From Corynebacterium mendelii (GTDB taxonomy: Bacteria > Actinomycetota > Actinomycetes > Mycobacteriales > Mycobacteriaceae), in assembly GCF_017307055.1 (NCBI RefSeq), contig NZ_JAFLEQ010000003.1, positions 289,894 through 332,652 on the forward strand: a DNA stretch of 42,759 bases, written 5' to 3'. Below the pieces are notes generated by a model. That model did not search any database. It saw nothing but the letters and a program-made list of their open reading frames with translations, and was not told the origin of the DNA. Below are positions 8,458-17,554 of this stretch, one piece after another. The stretch's first letter is position 1. Each line of letters begins with the position of its first letter. Made by a program: the position numbers and the translations under genes.

Positions 8458-11400
8458 ATGAGTTCTTCCCGCCGTATCCGCCGCACCGGCATTGCCGTGA
8501 TGGCATCCCTGGCCATGACGCTGACCCCCATTGCTGTGGTGGCTCCCGCTTCCGCGGCCGACACCTTGGCCACTTCCGGCAGTACCACCTCGACTGGCGG
8601 GCTGAGTTTCGTCAAAGTCTCCGATGCCTCCACTGATTTGGGCGATGGCAACCGGGTGATGGTCACCACCCCGCAGGGAATTCTGCTTCCCGGCGGTTCA
8701 TCCTGGTCGCCGTCGCTGTTCCGGTGGAGCTACGACCTGGTTGGCGCCGAAATCAAGGACGAGAATATCTACGACCGCGGTTTCGTCGCCGCTGAAGCGG
8801 GCGGCGGCAGTGTCGTCACCGTCTTGTCCGGCAAGGTCTACCGCTACGCGGTCACGGATTCCGGGTTATCCGAACAGGGAACTGAACTGGCAGTGCTTCC
8901 GGGCGGGGAGCCGTATGTCAGCGGTGTGGCGGTCGGTACCGACGGATCCATTGCGGTGACCTGGTACACCGATGAAGGAACCATCAGCGATTCCGTGCGC
9001 ACCGGGCATGTAATGGTCATTGGTGCGGACGGTGAAAAAACAGTCACCGACTTCCCGGATCTGGCGACGCTGTACCCGGGCAAAAAAGTCGGTAAAGCGG
9101 CGCTGGGTGACTACGGCGGATCGGTCAACCGTCTCAAGGCGCTTTCCGACGGCAGCTTCATCTTTTACAGCAACAACATCGGCAGCGGCCGCGGCGAAGA
9201 CAACCGCGACGCCAACCAGCCGCTGCACATCACCGTCACTGGCACAGCCACGGAAGTTTCAGCCTTCCAGCAGGGTGACCAGATTGCTCAGCCGGCCAGT
9301 GAGAATTCCGGCAACGGCGTCGGTTCCTTCTACACCAACACCGACGACGGCTCTGTCGCCTTCTGGAACTACTACGCCACCGATCCCACCATGGGTCGGG
9401 TGAACCGCCTGTTTGTCATGCACTACGCCGACGGTGAGCTGACCCCCACCGCTTTGAACGGCGAGGTGGCAGACCTTGACGGCAAAAACATCGGCGGTAT
9501 CGTCACCCGTGGCGGCAAAGCATACGTCTACACAGTCTCCGACAGTCTCATCCACACCTTCGATCTGGCCACCGGCACCCGGGAGGCAACCTTCGATCTG
9601 AACTCCGCCGATGAGGTGACCATCCCGGAAGACTCCAACCACACCACCGTCACCAACAAGCTGGCCATATACGGCGATGATCTCTACGTTGTTGCCCCGG
9701 CTGAAAAAACCAGCTGGAGGGACAGCGGCCAGATGATCAAACTGGCCATGCCCCCGGTCCAGTCGCCTGATACCGGCACCCAGTCGCCGGTCACCGAAGA
9801 CACCTCCCCGGCCGAGTTGAGCTGGATCAGCCGCAGTCCCGATACCGAGGATCTGGAACCTTCCGACAAATACACCCTCGGCGTTCTCGCCGATGGTCTG
9901 TTCGCCGGCACTGGTTCCTGGAGCACCGACGAGTTCTTCCTCGACAAGAACCTGGCCGCCACCAAGATCGCCGATGACAAGGTCGCCGAATTCGACAGGG
10001 CGGTCTTCGACAAGGCCACCTCGACGCTCTACACCACCGAAGGCACCACCATCAGCAAGCGTGTCATCGGTGACACCACCATTGGTGAGGAGACAGTCAT
10101 CGCCGAATTGACCGCGCCGGCCGACAGTGATTTCAACTACCAGATCACCGGCCTGGCGCTGCAGCCAACCGGTCAGCTGGCGGTTACGTACGTCCACGAC
10201 ACCGGCGGATGGGCCGACGGTACCCGCCACGGGCATGTGCTCATTGTTGACGCAGACGGAATGAAGAAAACCGTTGATTTCCCCGGCTACCAGGACCTGT
10301 TCGGCCGGGAGGACGTCAACAAAAACGCCCTCGGCGGCGGCAGCACGGGATTCCCCAACCATCTTCTGGCCATGGCTGATGGAAGCTACATCCTGTGGGG
10401 CAACAGCCTGCAGGACGGCCAATCCGAAGAGAATCCGACAACCGCCGTTGGCGCGGTGCATATTGTGCCCACCGCCGATGGTGCGGAAATCACCGAAATC
10501 AAGGGCTACACCGCGCCTGCGGAAAACCCGAACAACTACGTGAAAACCATGTACTCGAATCCGGCCAGCGGATACGTGGCAATGTTCAACAACCGGGCCA
10601 CCAACGACTCGGGTTCCGCCGCACCGTTGCTCTACATCTCCAAGTACATGGACGGAAAGCTGGTGCCCACCGCCGTCAACGGGGATGTCTCTGACATGGT
10701 GGGCGGTATCGGCGGTGTGGTCACCCGTGGCGACAACGCCTATGTGTTCGACTGGAAGACCGGCGACATCCATGTGATCGACATCACCACCGGTAAAAAG
10801 ACCGGCACCTTCAATATGGTCGGCACCGGCAAACTGGATTCCTACCCGGAGATCAGATACTACTCTTCCACCGGAAATTCCCTGGTCAAAGACGGCAATG
10901 ACTTGTATGCGGTGCTGACCGTCAACGACGGCTGGCCCTCTGCCGGTGCGCTGGTCAAACTGCAGTGGGTGCCGGAAACGGCCACCCCGAAAGACAACAC
11001 CGTCTACAGCTTCAGCTACCCGCAGGACGTGACCGCAGAGAAAGACACCGCCGCGCAAGCTCCGGTGACCTTTACGGCAGAAGGTGCTGCCACCGCGGTA
11101 CCGGATAACACCACTTTCGCGCTCAAAGAGCCGGTGGACGGTATGGCGGTAGCCGATGATGGTGTGGTCACCTTCACCGCCACCGACGCACACAGTGGCA
11201 CCACTGTCACCGCACAGGTGACCGCCACCTACGCCGACGGCTCCTCCGCGTCCGCCCCGGTGAGTTTCGCGGTAGCCGCCGATACAAAAGACAACGAGCG
11301 CTACACCCCCAGCTATGTGCAGGGGATGGAAGCCACTGTCGGCGGCAGCGCCAGTTCACAGATCAGCTTCACCGCCGACGGCGCCCAGGCCACACCGGAA

Positions 11401-14295
11401 AACGTCACTTATGCGCTTTCAAGCCAGGTCGACGGCATGACGGTGGATGCTGACGGCACTGTCACCCTCACCCCGGTCGAAGCCCAGGCTGATTCCACTG
11501 TGGAGGCAACCGTGCAGGTCACCTACGGTGATTCCACAACGGAACAAACCCCGGTGAGTTTCAAAGTGAAAGCCGCGGAGAAAGAGGAGCCGACAACCAA
11601 CACGCTCTACAGTTTCCGCTACACCTTTGGCGACGACGCCAAAGGTGGTGCCGCCAAACCCGGTGACACCGCCACCAAGAAGCCGATTTTCATGAAAGCG
11701 GGCGAATACACCGACCTGCCGGCCGCGTCCTTCCCCGAGATCACCGGATACCGGCTGGATACCCCGGATGCCCGCAGCGACCTGTCGATCGATAGCGACA
11801 GCGGTGTGATCACTTTCGCCCCCACCACCGACGAGCCGATTCCTGACGGCGATGATTTCATGTACTTCAGCGTACCGGTCACCGTCACCTACGCCGACGG
11901 CTCGGAAAGCTCCACCAGCACCGGTTTCACCCTTCTGCGGGGTGAAAAACAGCCGGTTGAGGACAAAGACAACATCATCTACTCGGTCAACTACGCCGGG
12001 GTGACCGAGGCGTTCCCCTCCACTCCCGTCACCCTGGCCGCCCCCACCCTCGATGTGGTGGCCACCAGCGAGTATGAAACTCTCCCGGTCGAAAACGGCA
12101 CCACGTTTGCAGCTTTCCCGGCGGGCTCCGGCAAAGAACTGCCCGCCGGCATGGAATTGGCCGATGACGGCTCCTTGACCTACACCGCACCGGCCAACCA
12201 ACAGCCCGGCACAGTATTCGCCGAAGTTGAGGTCACCTTCCCCGACTCCTCGGTGGGCAAGGCAATCGCGGCTTTTACGGTGAAAGAGAAAAAGACCACC
12301 ACAGCCGACAGCATTGAACTGCACTACACCTTCAGCGATGACGGCACCGGTGGGTTTGCGAAACCGGGGGAGAGCGCGACAAAGAAACCCGGCTTCGACA
12401 AAAAAGCCGCCGACGGCACCGTGAACCCGTTGCGGGAAGACGAATTCCCCACTGTGACGGGCTACCGCCTCACCGGCACCGACATCCGCGCGGATGTGTC
12501 AATCGACGACAAAACCGGTGTGGTCACGTTCAGCCCCGTTAGCGACAAAGAACTCTCCGCCGACCAGGACAAAAAACTGGTGTCGGTGACAGTGACCGCC
12601 ACCTTTGATGACGGCTCCGAGAGCATTGATGCGGTGCTGTTCACCCTTGTCCGTGGTGATGACAGCACAGCCAACTCCACCACCGCGACAACGTATTCGG
12701 TCCAGTACGCCGAATCGAAAATCCTTGAAGGTCCCGCCGGAACCCCGGTGGCAGCCCTGCCGACAATGGACAAGATTGCAACCGGTGAATACGAGACCGA
12801 GGCGATTCCCGCCGGTACCGTCTTCGAGGCCTACCCGGCTGACAGCACAAAAGCCCTGCCGCCGAATGTGACCGTCAATCCCACCGACGGTTCAGTGACT
12901 TTCACCCCTTCCGAGGACCAGGCCGGAAGCACCCTGTTCGCCCACGTCAAGGTGACCTTCCCCGACAAGTCGGTGACCAGTGCTGTCGCCGCGATGAAAG
13001 TGACCGAAAAACAACAGCAGCCGACCGCGGAGAAGTACTTCGTCTACTACACCGGCAAAAACACCGGCGGTGGCACCATCGATTTGGGCCCCACGGGCGC
13101 GAAATCGGCCACCAAACAGGTGGTGTTCGCCACCGGTGACGCCGAATACCACGAGGATGTCGACAAAGATGACTACCCGGCTGTCACCGGCTACAGCCTG
13201 GTGACCAACCGCGACGATGTGACCCTGGATGCCAGTAGTGGACAGATCACCTTCGCCCCGAAAGATTCCTCCGATGTTCCCGACGGGGAAAGAGCAACCA
13301 TCGTCTACATTCCGGTGACTGTCACCTACTCCGACGGCTCTACCGATGTGGCCACAGCCACGTTCACCGTGTTCCGCCCGGTCAGTGAAATCGATCCCGA
13401 ATCGGTACCGATGAATGAGCGCCTGGCGGTGTTCTTCGGGGATTCCTCGGCAGTTTCTGCCACTGTCGGTCAACCCGCTTCCGTGGAACCTGTGGCCGAT
13501 ATGACCCTGGATGCCACATTCAATCCGATTGCTCTTCCCGCAGACACCGAGATCGTGGCCTACCCGGCCGATGATCCGGAACGCGCCCTGCCGGAAGGCA
13601 TGGTGCTCGGCGACGACTTCACCGTCACCTACACCCCGCCGGTATCGGCTGCAGGACAATCAGTCACCGGCTATTTCCTGGTTGTGTTCGAAGACGGCAC
13701 CAAGGGCGAAACCCTGGTCACCTTCGCCGTGTCCTCCGATATCCCGGCACCGCCGGAAGTGAACTGGACAATGCAAGCGGCAACCGACGGCTCCGCCGAC
13801 GGGGTTGTTGTCAGTGGTCTGGATCAGGGAACCGGCACTGTCGGGCAACCGGTCTCGGTCACCCCGATGCTTATCTCCAGCGACAACTCCCCGCTGCCGC
13901 CGAACGCGCTGTTCACCCTGGGCGATAGCGCCCCGAGTGGCGCCACCATCAACCCGGTCACCGGACAGGTCACCTACACCCCGGTGGCAGAAGGCTCGGT
14001 GTCGATTCCGGTGGTCGTGGTTATCGGCCAACGCACCGTCAGCACCACAGTGGTCTTCGGGGTGAAAGCCGCCGACAAGCAACCCGGCGGCACAACCACC
14101 ACCCCGGCCGATAACGGCACAGACGACACAGAGAACCAAGAAAACACACAGCAACAGCTCCCGCCCACCGGCCTGCTGCAGGCGCTGATGACCAGCCCGC
14201 TGCTATGGCTGCTGCTTCCCCTGATCACGATCGTCACCGGGCTGTGGTACATCGCCCCGACAGTCCTGACACTGCCCGCCCCGGGCACCCGCTAG
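8458..14295 (+). CDS. Giant surface protein: two tandem propellers, nine Ig/Rib-like repeats, LPPTG and TM (1945 aa)
   Basis: The ATG at 8458 opens a signal peptide (about 1-34, ending ASAADT); AAGG at 8441-8444 is a weak, distant ribosome site. Two propeller-like modules (about 35-435 and 450-835) are clear internal duplicates: RLKALSDGSF/HLLAMADGSY and GGIVTRGGKAYV/GGVVTRGDNAYV. Nine stalk repeats (about 844-1870) follow; after two short ones they alternate long (with TGYxL) and short forms, and several contain the Rib-family hallmark Y-[AS]-D-G-S. A Gln/Thr-rich linker leads to LPPTG (1901-1905), a TM helix (about 1912-1935) and a tail ending PAPGTR. LPPTG fits the sortase pattern, but only one Arg follows the TM. 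Probably a long stalk presenting two binding heads; ligand unknown. Confidence 0.75.
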   Translation: MSSSRRIRRTGIAVMASLAMTLTPIAVVAPASAADTLATSGSTTSTGGLSFVKVSDASTDLGDGNRVMVTTPQGILLPGGSSWSPSLFRWSYDLVGAEIKDENIYDRGFVAAEAGGGSVVTVLSGKVYRYAVTDSGLSEQGTELAVLPGGEPYVSGVAVGTDGSIAVTWYTDEGTISDSVRTGHVMVIGADGEKTVTDFPDLATLYPGKKVGKAALGDYGGSVNRLKALSDGSFIFYSNNIGSGRGEDNRDANQPLHITVTGTATEVSAFQQGDQIAQPASENSGNGVGSFYTNTDDGSVAFWNYYATDPTMGRVNRLFVMHYADGELTPTALNGEVADLDGKNIGGIVTRGGKAYVYTVSDSLIHTFDLATGTREATFDLNSADEVTIPEDSNHTTVTNKLAIYGDDLYVVAPAEKTSWRDSGQMIKLAMPPVQSPDTGTQSPVTEDTSPAELSWISRSPDTEDLEPSDKYTLGVLADGLFAGTGSWSTDEFFLDKNLAATKIADDKVAEFDRAVFDKATSTLYTTEGTTISKRVIGDTTIGEETVIAELTAPADSDFNYQITGLALQPTGQLAVTYVHDTGGWADGTRHGHVLIVDADGMKKTVDFPGYQDLFGREDVNKNALGGGSTGFPNHLLAMADGSYILWGNSLQDGQSEENPTTAVGAVHIVPTADGAEITEIKGYTAPAENPNNYVKTMYSNPASGYVAMFNNRATNDSGSAAPLLYISKYMDGKLVPTAVNGDVSDMVGGIGGVVTRGDNAYVFDWKTGDIHVIDITTGKKTGTFNMVGTGKLDSYPEIRYYSSTGNSLVKDGNDLYAVLTVNDGWPSAGALVKLQWVPETATPKDNTVYSFSYPQDVTAEKDTAAQAPVTFTAEGAATAVPDNTTFALKEPVDGMAVADDGVVTFTATDAHSGTTVTAQVTATYADGSSASAPVSFAVAADTKDNERYTPSYVQGMEATVGGSASSQISFTADGAQATPENVTYALSSQVDGMTVDADGTVTLTPVEAQADSTVEATVQVTYGDSTTEQTPVSFKVKAAEKEEPTTNTLYSFRYTFGDDAKGGAAKPGDTATKKPIFMKAGEYTDLPAASFPEITGYRLDTPDARSDLSIDSDSGVITFAPTTDEPIPDGDDFMYFSVPVTVTYADGSESSTSTGFTLLRGEKQPVEDKDNIIYSVNYAGVTEAFPSTPVTLAAPTLDVVATSEYETLPVENGTTFAAFPAGSGKELPAGMELADDGSLTYTAPANQQPGTVFAEVEVTFPDSSVGKAIAAFTVKEKKTTTADSIELHYTFSDDGTGGFAKPGESATKKPGFDKKAADGTVNPLREDEFPTVTGYRLTGTDIRADVSIDDKTGVVTFSPVSDKELSADQDKKLVSVTVTATFDDGSESIDAVLFTLVRGDDSTANSTTATTYSVQYAESKILEGPAGTPVAALPTMDKIATGEYETEAIPAGTVFEAYPADSTKALPPNVTVNPTDGSVTFTPSEDQAGSTLFAHVKVTFPDKSVTSAVAAMKVTEKQQQPTAEKYFVYYTGKNTGGGTIDLGPTGAKSATKQVVFATGDAEYHEDVDKDDYPAVTGYSLVTNRDDVTLDASSGQITFAPKDSSDVPDGERATIVYIPVTVTYSDGSTDVATATFTVFRPVSEIDPESVPMNERLAVFFGDSSAVSATVGQPASVEPVADMTLDATFNPIALPADTEIVAYPADDPERALPEGMVLGDDFTVTYTPPVSAAGQSVTGYFLVVFEDGTKGETLVTFAVSSDIPAPPEVNWTMQAATDGSADGVVVSGLDQGTGTVGQPVSVTPMLISSDNSPLPPNALFTLGDSAPSGATINPVTGQVTYTPVAEGSVSIPVVVVIGQRTVSTTVVFGVKAADKQPGGTTTTPADNGTDDTENQENTQQQLPPTGLLQALMTSPLLWLLLPLITIVTGLWYIAPTVLTLPAPGTR

Positions 14296-14298
14296 AAG

Positions 14299-14351
14299 CC
14301 GCCCGCAGGCGGTGGTGCAGCACAACAGCCGTGAAAAACCCCACCACCGCC
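14299..14351 (+). terminator. Two overlapping, mutually exclusive hairpins after the giant gene
   Basis: CCGCC-CGCA-GGCGG (14299-14312) starts 4 nt after the stop. Its right arm also begins GGCGGTGGTG (14308-14317), which pairs perfectly with CACCACCGCC (14342-14351). Both cannot form together. A terminator is likely; an attenuation switch is only a possibility. Confidence 0.45.
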
Positions 14352-14460
14352 GACGCGTGGCCGCCTGACACAACTGCACCTATTTTTTTAAAAAACTTCG
14401 CCGCCGCCCTACGTCTGTACGGGGATGACAACCCCCCGGCTTACCGTGATGTTTTTCCCG

Positions 14461-14495
14461 CCCCTTTTTTTAACCTGACCGGTTGTTTAAAGGGG
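14461..14495. repeat. Imperfect inverted repeat upstream of the fifth surface gene
   Basis: CCCCTTT...AACC-TGACC-GGTT...AAAGGGG pairs in 11 of 15 positions with a mismatched centre in each arm. A second near-palindrome (GGGTTTCCCGGGGAAAACCC) lies at 14521-14540. The 14296-14662 gap otherwise contains a T-rich stretch (about 14382-14395) and no gene; the frame open from 14483 is most likely leader, not protein. Operator or RNA structure are both possible. Confidence 0.4.
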
Positions 14496-14662
14496 GAGGC
14501 AGCGGCACACCACCGACCCCGGGTTTCCCGGGGAAAACCCGCCTGCGGGAGAGGCTATCGAACGACCTGTCGGGCGGGGTGTTAAACCCCACAACCCGTC
14601 CCCGCCGCCGCAGGATCCCTGCGGTTTTACTTCCCCAACAAGAAAGAACTGTCATACACACC

Positions 14663-17245
14663 GTGTCACCCAAACGTTTCTCCCTCGCCCACCGTGCCGT
14701 CACCGCGGCCTGCACCGTCTCCCTGATGTTTGCCGGCACCCAGATTCCGGCCGCCCAAGCCGATGAGTCCTCGCAGCTCGGTTTGATACCGCGCGCCGGG
14801 CAGCAGCAAAACTATCCCCAGGGCACCCCGGCTCTGAGATGGTCCATCAAAGAATCCTTCGTCCGCTATGTCGGCGGGAAAGTCAGCCACGCCTTTTCCG
14901 GCCTGGAAGTCGAACACAACGACGTCACCGACTCCGATGTGTTGTACTGGCCGCTGAAGACGGTGTCCACCGGCGCCGACGGGGTGATCACCGCCAACTA
15001 CGCCGGTACCGTCAACTTCCAGAAATACTGTGAGGACGCCGCCAACCCGAAACGCGGCGACTGCCTGATGGATCTGACGATCATGGATCCGACAATCGTC
15101 TTCAACCCGGAGACCATGACCGGCAGCCTGTGGGTGACCGTCCACAACTTCGTCCCGGAAAAAATGGTCACCGGGGCGCCAGGCACCTGGGTGGGGCCGG
15201 TGAAGGAAAAATTCGCCGACCTCACCGGTGATTCGGTCGCCTACAACAACACCGACGGGGTGGCCACCGTCACCGGGCTGCGGGCCGCACTAACTGAATT
15301 CGGGGCGACACAGATGCTGGCCTACTCGCCCGGGCAGGTCATCGACAGCCCCGCGTTTTCTTTCCCCGCCACCGATTTCCGCCTCGGGGAGCAGACCGGC
15401 TACACCGTGGTGCCGGTTCTCCACGAGGATCTGCAGTACCACGGGGGAACAAACCTGTGGAACCGTTCCAACGGCACAGTGCTGATCACCGGTACCCGCC
15501 ATGAACCAACCGCGGATGGAACCGTCATCACCGGCTGGGCGGCCATTGTTGACTCCGACGGTGACATCGTCGCCGAGCCGCATGACTATCCGGTGCTGGG
15601 CGGAAAAGACCTGGTGGCGTTTTCCACAGCCACCGACACCCTCTATTTCGTCGGTGATGACCAGTGCACCGTCTACAAGACACCGGTCACCGACGCCGGT
15701 ATCGGTGAACCCGAAAAAATCGCCGGTCCGGTCGGCACCTGTGCCGAAGAACTGTTCGGTGACGGCGAAGCAGTCGTCACGATCGGGGTGGACAACACCA
15801 CCGGCATGATCGGCGTGATCCGCCGGAGCGCGGCCACTGACGACGGCACCAAGACCGTGTCGTGGACACTGACCCAGCACCCGGTCGACGGATCGGCGGC
15901 GACCACAGTGCCGCTTCCCTCCGGCGACAAGCTCTACGGCACGTTCGCCGAAGGCGAGTACTACGACGCCACCTACGGTGATGTCTACTACCCCAACACC
16001 CAGTCGCTGCGCGGCCTGGGCGATGGCACCTGGTTGTCGGTGTTCGACCGCACCGTCAATGCGGGCGGCCGCACAACCGGCGGCGTGCCGGTGCACATCA
16101 CCCCCGGCCAAGCCACCACAGCCGCGGTAGTAGACGCCATGAGGGACCAGTTCTACGACAAATCCCACAGCTACCGGTTCACCGCGGTCGGCTCCGGCAA
16201 AGTCGTGGTCTACAACGGGCAGTTCGCCTCCAACTACTCCAACACCGCCGAGGACAAAAAAGCCCGCCGGGTCGGTGTCTACTCCTACACCAACGGCACC
16301 TTCAGCCGGGAGCACCTGACATATCTGCCGCTGGCATGGACCTCACTGTCGTCGATTGAACCGGTCGGGGATTCCTTCTTCGTCGTCGGCGCCGGTGAAA
16401 ACACAGCCCATGCCGGGATGTTCAGCGCTGACCTGACACCCCCGGCAGATGAGAACACCGTCAAACTGCAGTTCATGAAAAACCTCAACAACACCGCGCA
16501 GCATTCCGCCGTCGCGGTCGACGGGGGCTACATGATTCTCGGCCAGCGGGAGACCGACACCGAAAAAATTGTGCTCAACGTGGTGAAACAACCCACCGGC
16601 GATAATGCCCCCGACCCGCAGGTGGAGCCGGTGAAACTGGGCGATGCCCCGGTGATCGTCAACCCGGACAAAGGGCTGGTGTTCTATCCGCCGGTGGGCG
16701 ACAACGGGGACACCGTGATAGCGGTACCGGGACAGACACTGTCGTTCACCCCGAAAGTCACCGTCAACGGCAATCCGCTTCCCGCCGGTGCCGTGTTCAC
16801 CCTGGGGGAGAAAGCACCGGCAGGAGTCACCATTGAGGCGGGCACCGGAACGATCCGCTATGCGGTGACTAAACCGGGTGAAGTCATCATTCCGGTCAAA
16901 GTGAGCGTCGGGGGCGACTCGGCGGTCTATGTCTACTCCTTCACCGCGGCCGCCCCGGCCGAGAACACCGGACCAACCGACAGCAACACCGGTCAACAAG
17001 ACACCGGAGACGGCGCCGGCACACAAAAGCCGGAGACAAAAACCGGGTCGGCCACACCCCCGTCGGTGAACTCCAGCGGCACCGACGGGCTGCCCGAGTG
17101 GACGACAACCGGCGACATGGGCGCTCTCACCGGCATCATCGCCTCCCTCGGACTGGCCGCAGTCTATCTGTCCATCGTGCACTGGGCACTGCACTTCGGC
17201 CCGCTGAGGATGCTGCTGATGCCGCACCTTACGCAGGCCCGGTAA
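14663..17245 (+). CDS. Secreted HtaA-like domain / beta-propeller / stalk surface protein with TM anchor (860 aa)
   Basis: I start at GTG 14663, just before a signal peptide (about 1-35, ending AQADES), not at the ATG 14483 whose extra 60 residues look non-coding. AGAAAG at 14641-14646 mirrors the AGAAAG before the 910 gene. Residues about 45-230 are HtaA-like: WSIKESFVRYVGG with Tyr69 at the heme-ligand position, MDLTIMDPTIVF and WVGP; a Cys pair (C123, C134) replaces the expected His region. A propeller module (about 235-650) has LRGLGDGTW and PVHITP, nearly identical to the first protein. One Ig/Rib-like domain (about 660-755, FTLGEKAPAGVTI) precedes the linker and a TM helix (about 820-845). 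This is the closest paralogue of the 910-3360 protein. Heme binding is inferred. Confidence 0.75.
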   Translation: MSPKRFSLAHRAVTAACTVSLMFAGTQIPAAQADESSQLGLIPRAGQQQNYPQGTPALRWSIKESFVRYVGGKVSHAFSGLEVEHNDVTDSDVLYWPLKTVSTGADGVITANYAGTVNFQKYCEDAANPKRGDCLMDLTIMDPTIVFNPETMTGSLWVTVHNFVPEKMVTGAPGTWVGPVKEKFADLTGDSVAYNNTDGVATVTGLRAALTEFGATQMLAYSPGQVIDSPAFSFPATDFRLGEQTGYTVVPVLHEDLQYHGGTNLWNRSNGTVLITGTRHEPTADGTVITGWAAIVDSDGDIVAEPHDYPVLGGKDLVAFSTATDTLYFVGDDQCTVYKTPVTDAGIGEPEKIAGPVGTCAEELFGDGEAVVTIGVDNTTGMIGVIRRSAATDDGTKTVSWTLTQHPVDGSAATTVPLPSGDKLYGTFAEGEYYDATYGDVYYPNTQSLRGLGDGTWLSVFDRTVNAGGRTTGGVPVHITPGQATTAAVVDAMRDQFYDKSHSYRFTAVGSGKVVVYNGQFASNYSNTAEDKKARRVGVYSYTNGTFSREHLTYLPLAWTSLSSIEPVGDSFFVVGAGENTAHAGMFSADLTPPADENTVKLQFMKNLNNTAQHSAVAVDGGYMILGQRETDTEKIVLNVVKQPTGDNAPDPQVEPVKLGDAPVIVNPDKGLVFYPPVGDNGDTVIAVPGQTLSFTPKVTVNGNPLPAGAVFTLGEKAPAGVTIEAGTGTIRYAVTKPGEVIIPVKVSVGGDSAVYVYSFTAAAPAENTGPTDSNTGQQDTGDGAGTQKPETKTGSATPPSVNSSGTDGLPEWTTTGDMGALTGIIASLGLAAVYLSIVHWALHFGPLRMLLMPHLTQAR

Positions 17246-17321
17246 CACCCCGCCGCACACCACCACCCCGTCAGGTTGACGACCCCCGAAGATTCCGGGA
17301 AAACTCCCACCTGGCGGGGTG
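17246..17321. terminator. Long-loop inverted repeat after the fifth surface gene
   Basis: CACCCCGCC (17246-17254), directly after the stop, pairs perfectly with GGCGGGGTG (17313-17321) across 58 nt. Without a U tract and with so long a loop, termination is uncertain. The rest of the 17246-17554 gap shows no gene and no promoter I trust. Confidence 0.3.
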
Positions 17322-17554
17322 GCGCGCATGAGTAGGACCCGGAAAAAGACAAAAACAAACAACCCGCGGCCGGGGCCGGATCCGGTGCAGGCAACCGCCC
17401 GCACAGGGCACACCGGCAGCGGTTTTGTAGACTTGTTCTGGAACCCACCAGCAAGCGACAACCCCCACCACCGCTTCCCACCTGCTTTTTTTCACACACC
17501 CATCCCGGAACACACCAGCTGTCACCGGACACACCCACCACCTTTGGAGGCCCC

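Noticed and set aside
9259..11193. 644-codon open frame on the minus strand
   Set aside because: Shadow of the 1945-aa surface gene; Gly/Val/His-rich translation typical of antisense GC-rich coding DNA.
14483..14662. N-terminal extension of the last array protein from ATG 14483
   Set aside because: The 60 extra residues are Arg/Pro-rich without family likeness and would bury the signal peptide; the DNA is full of inverted repeats.
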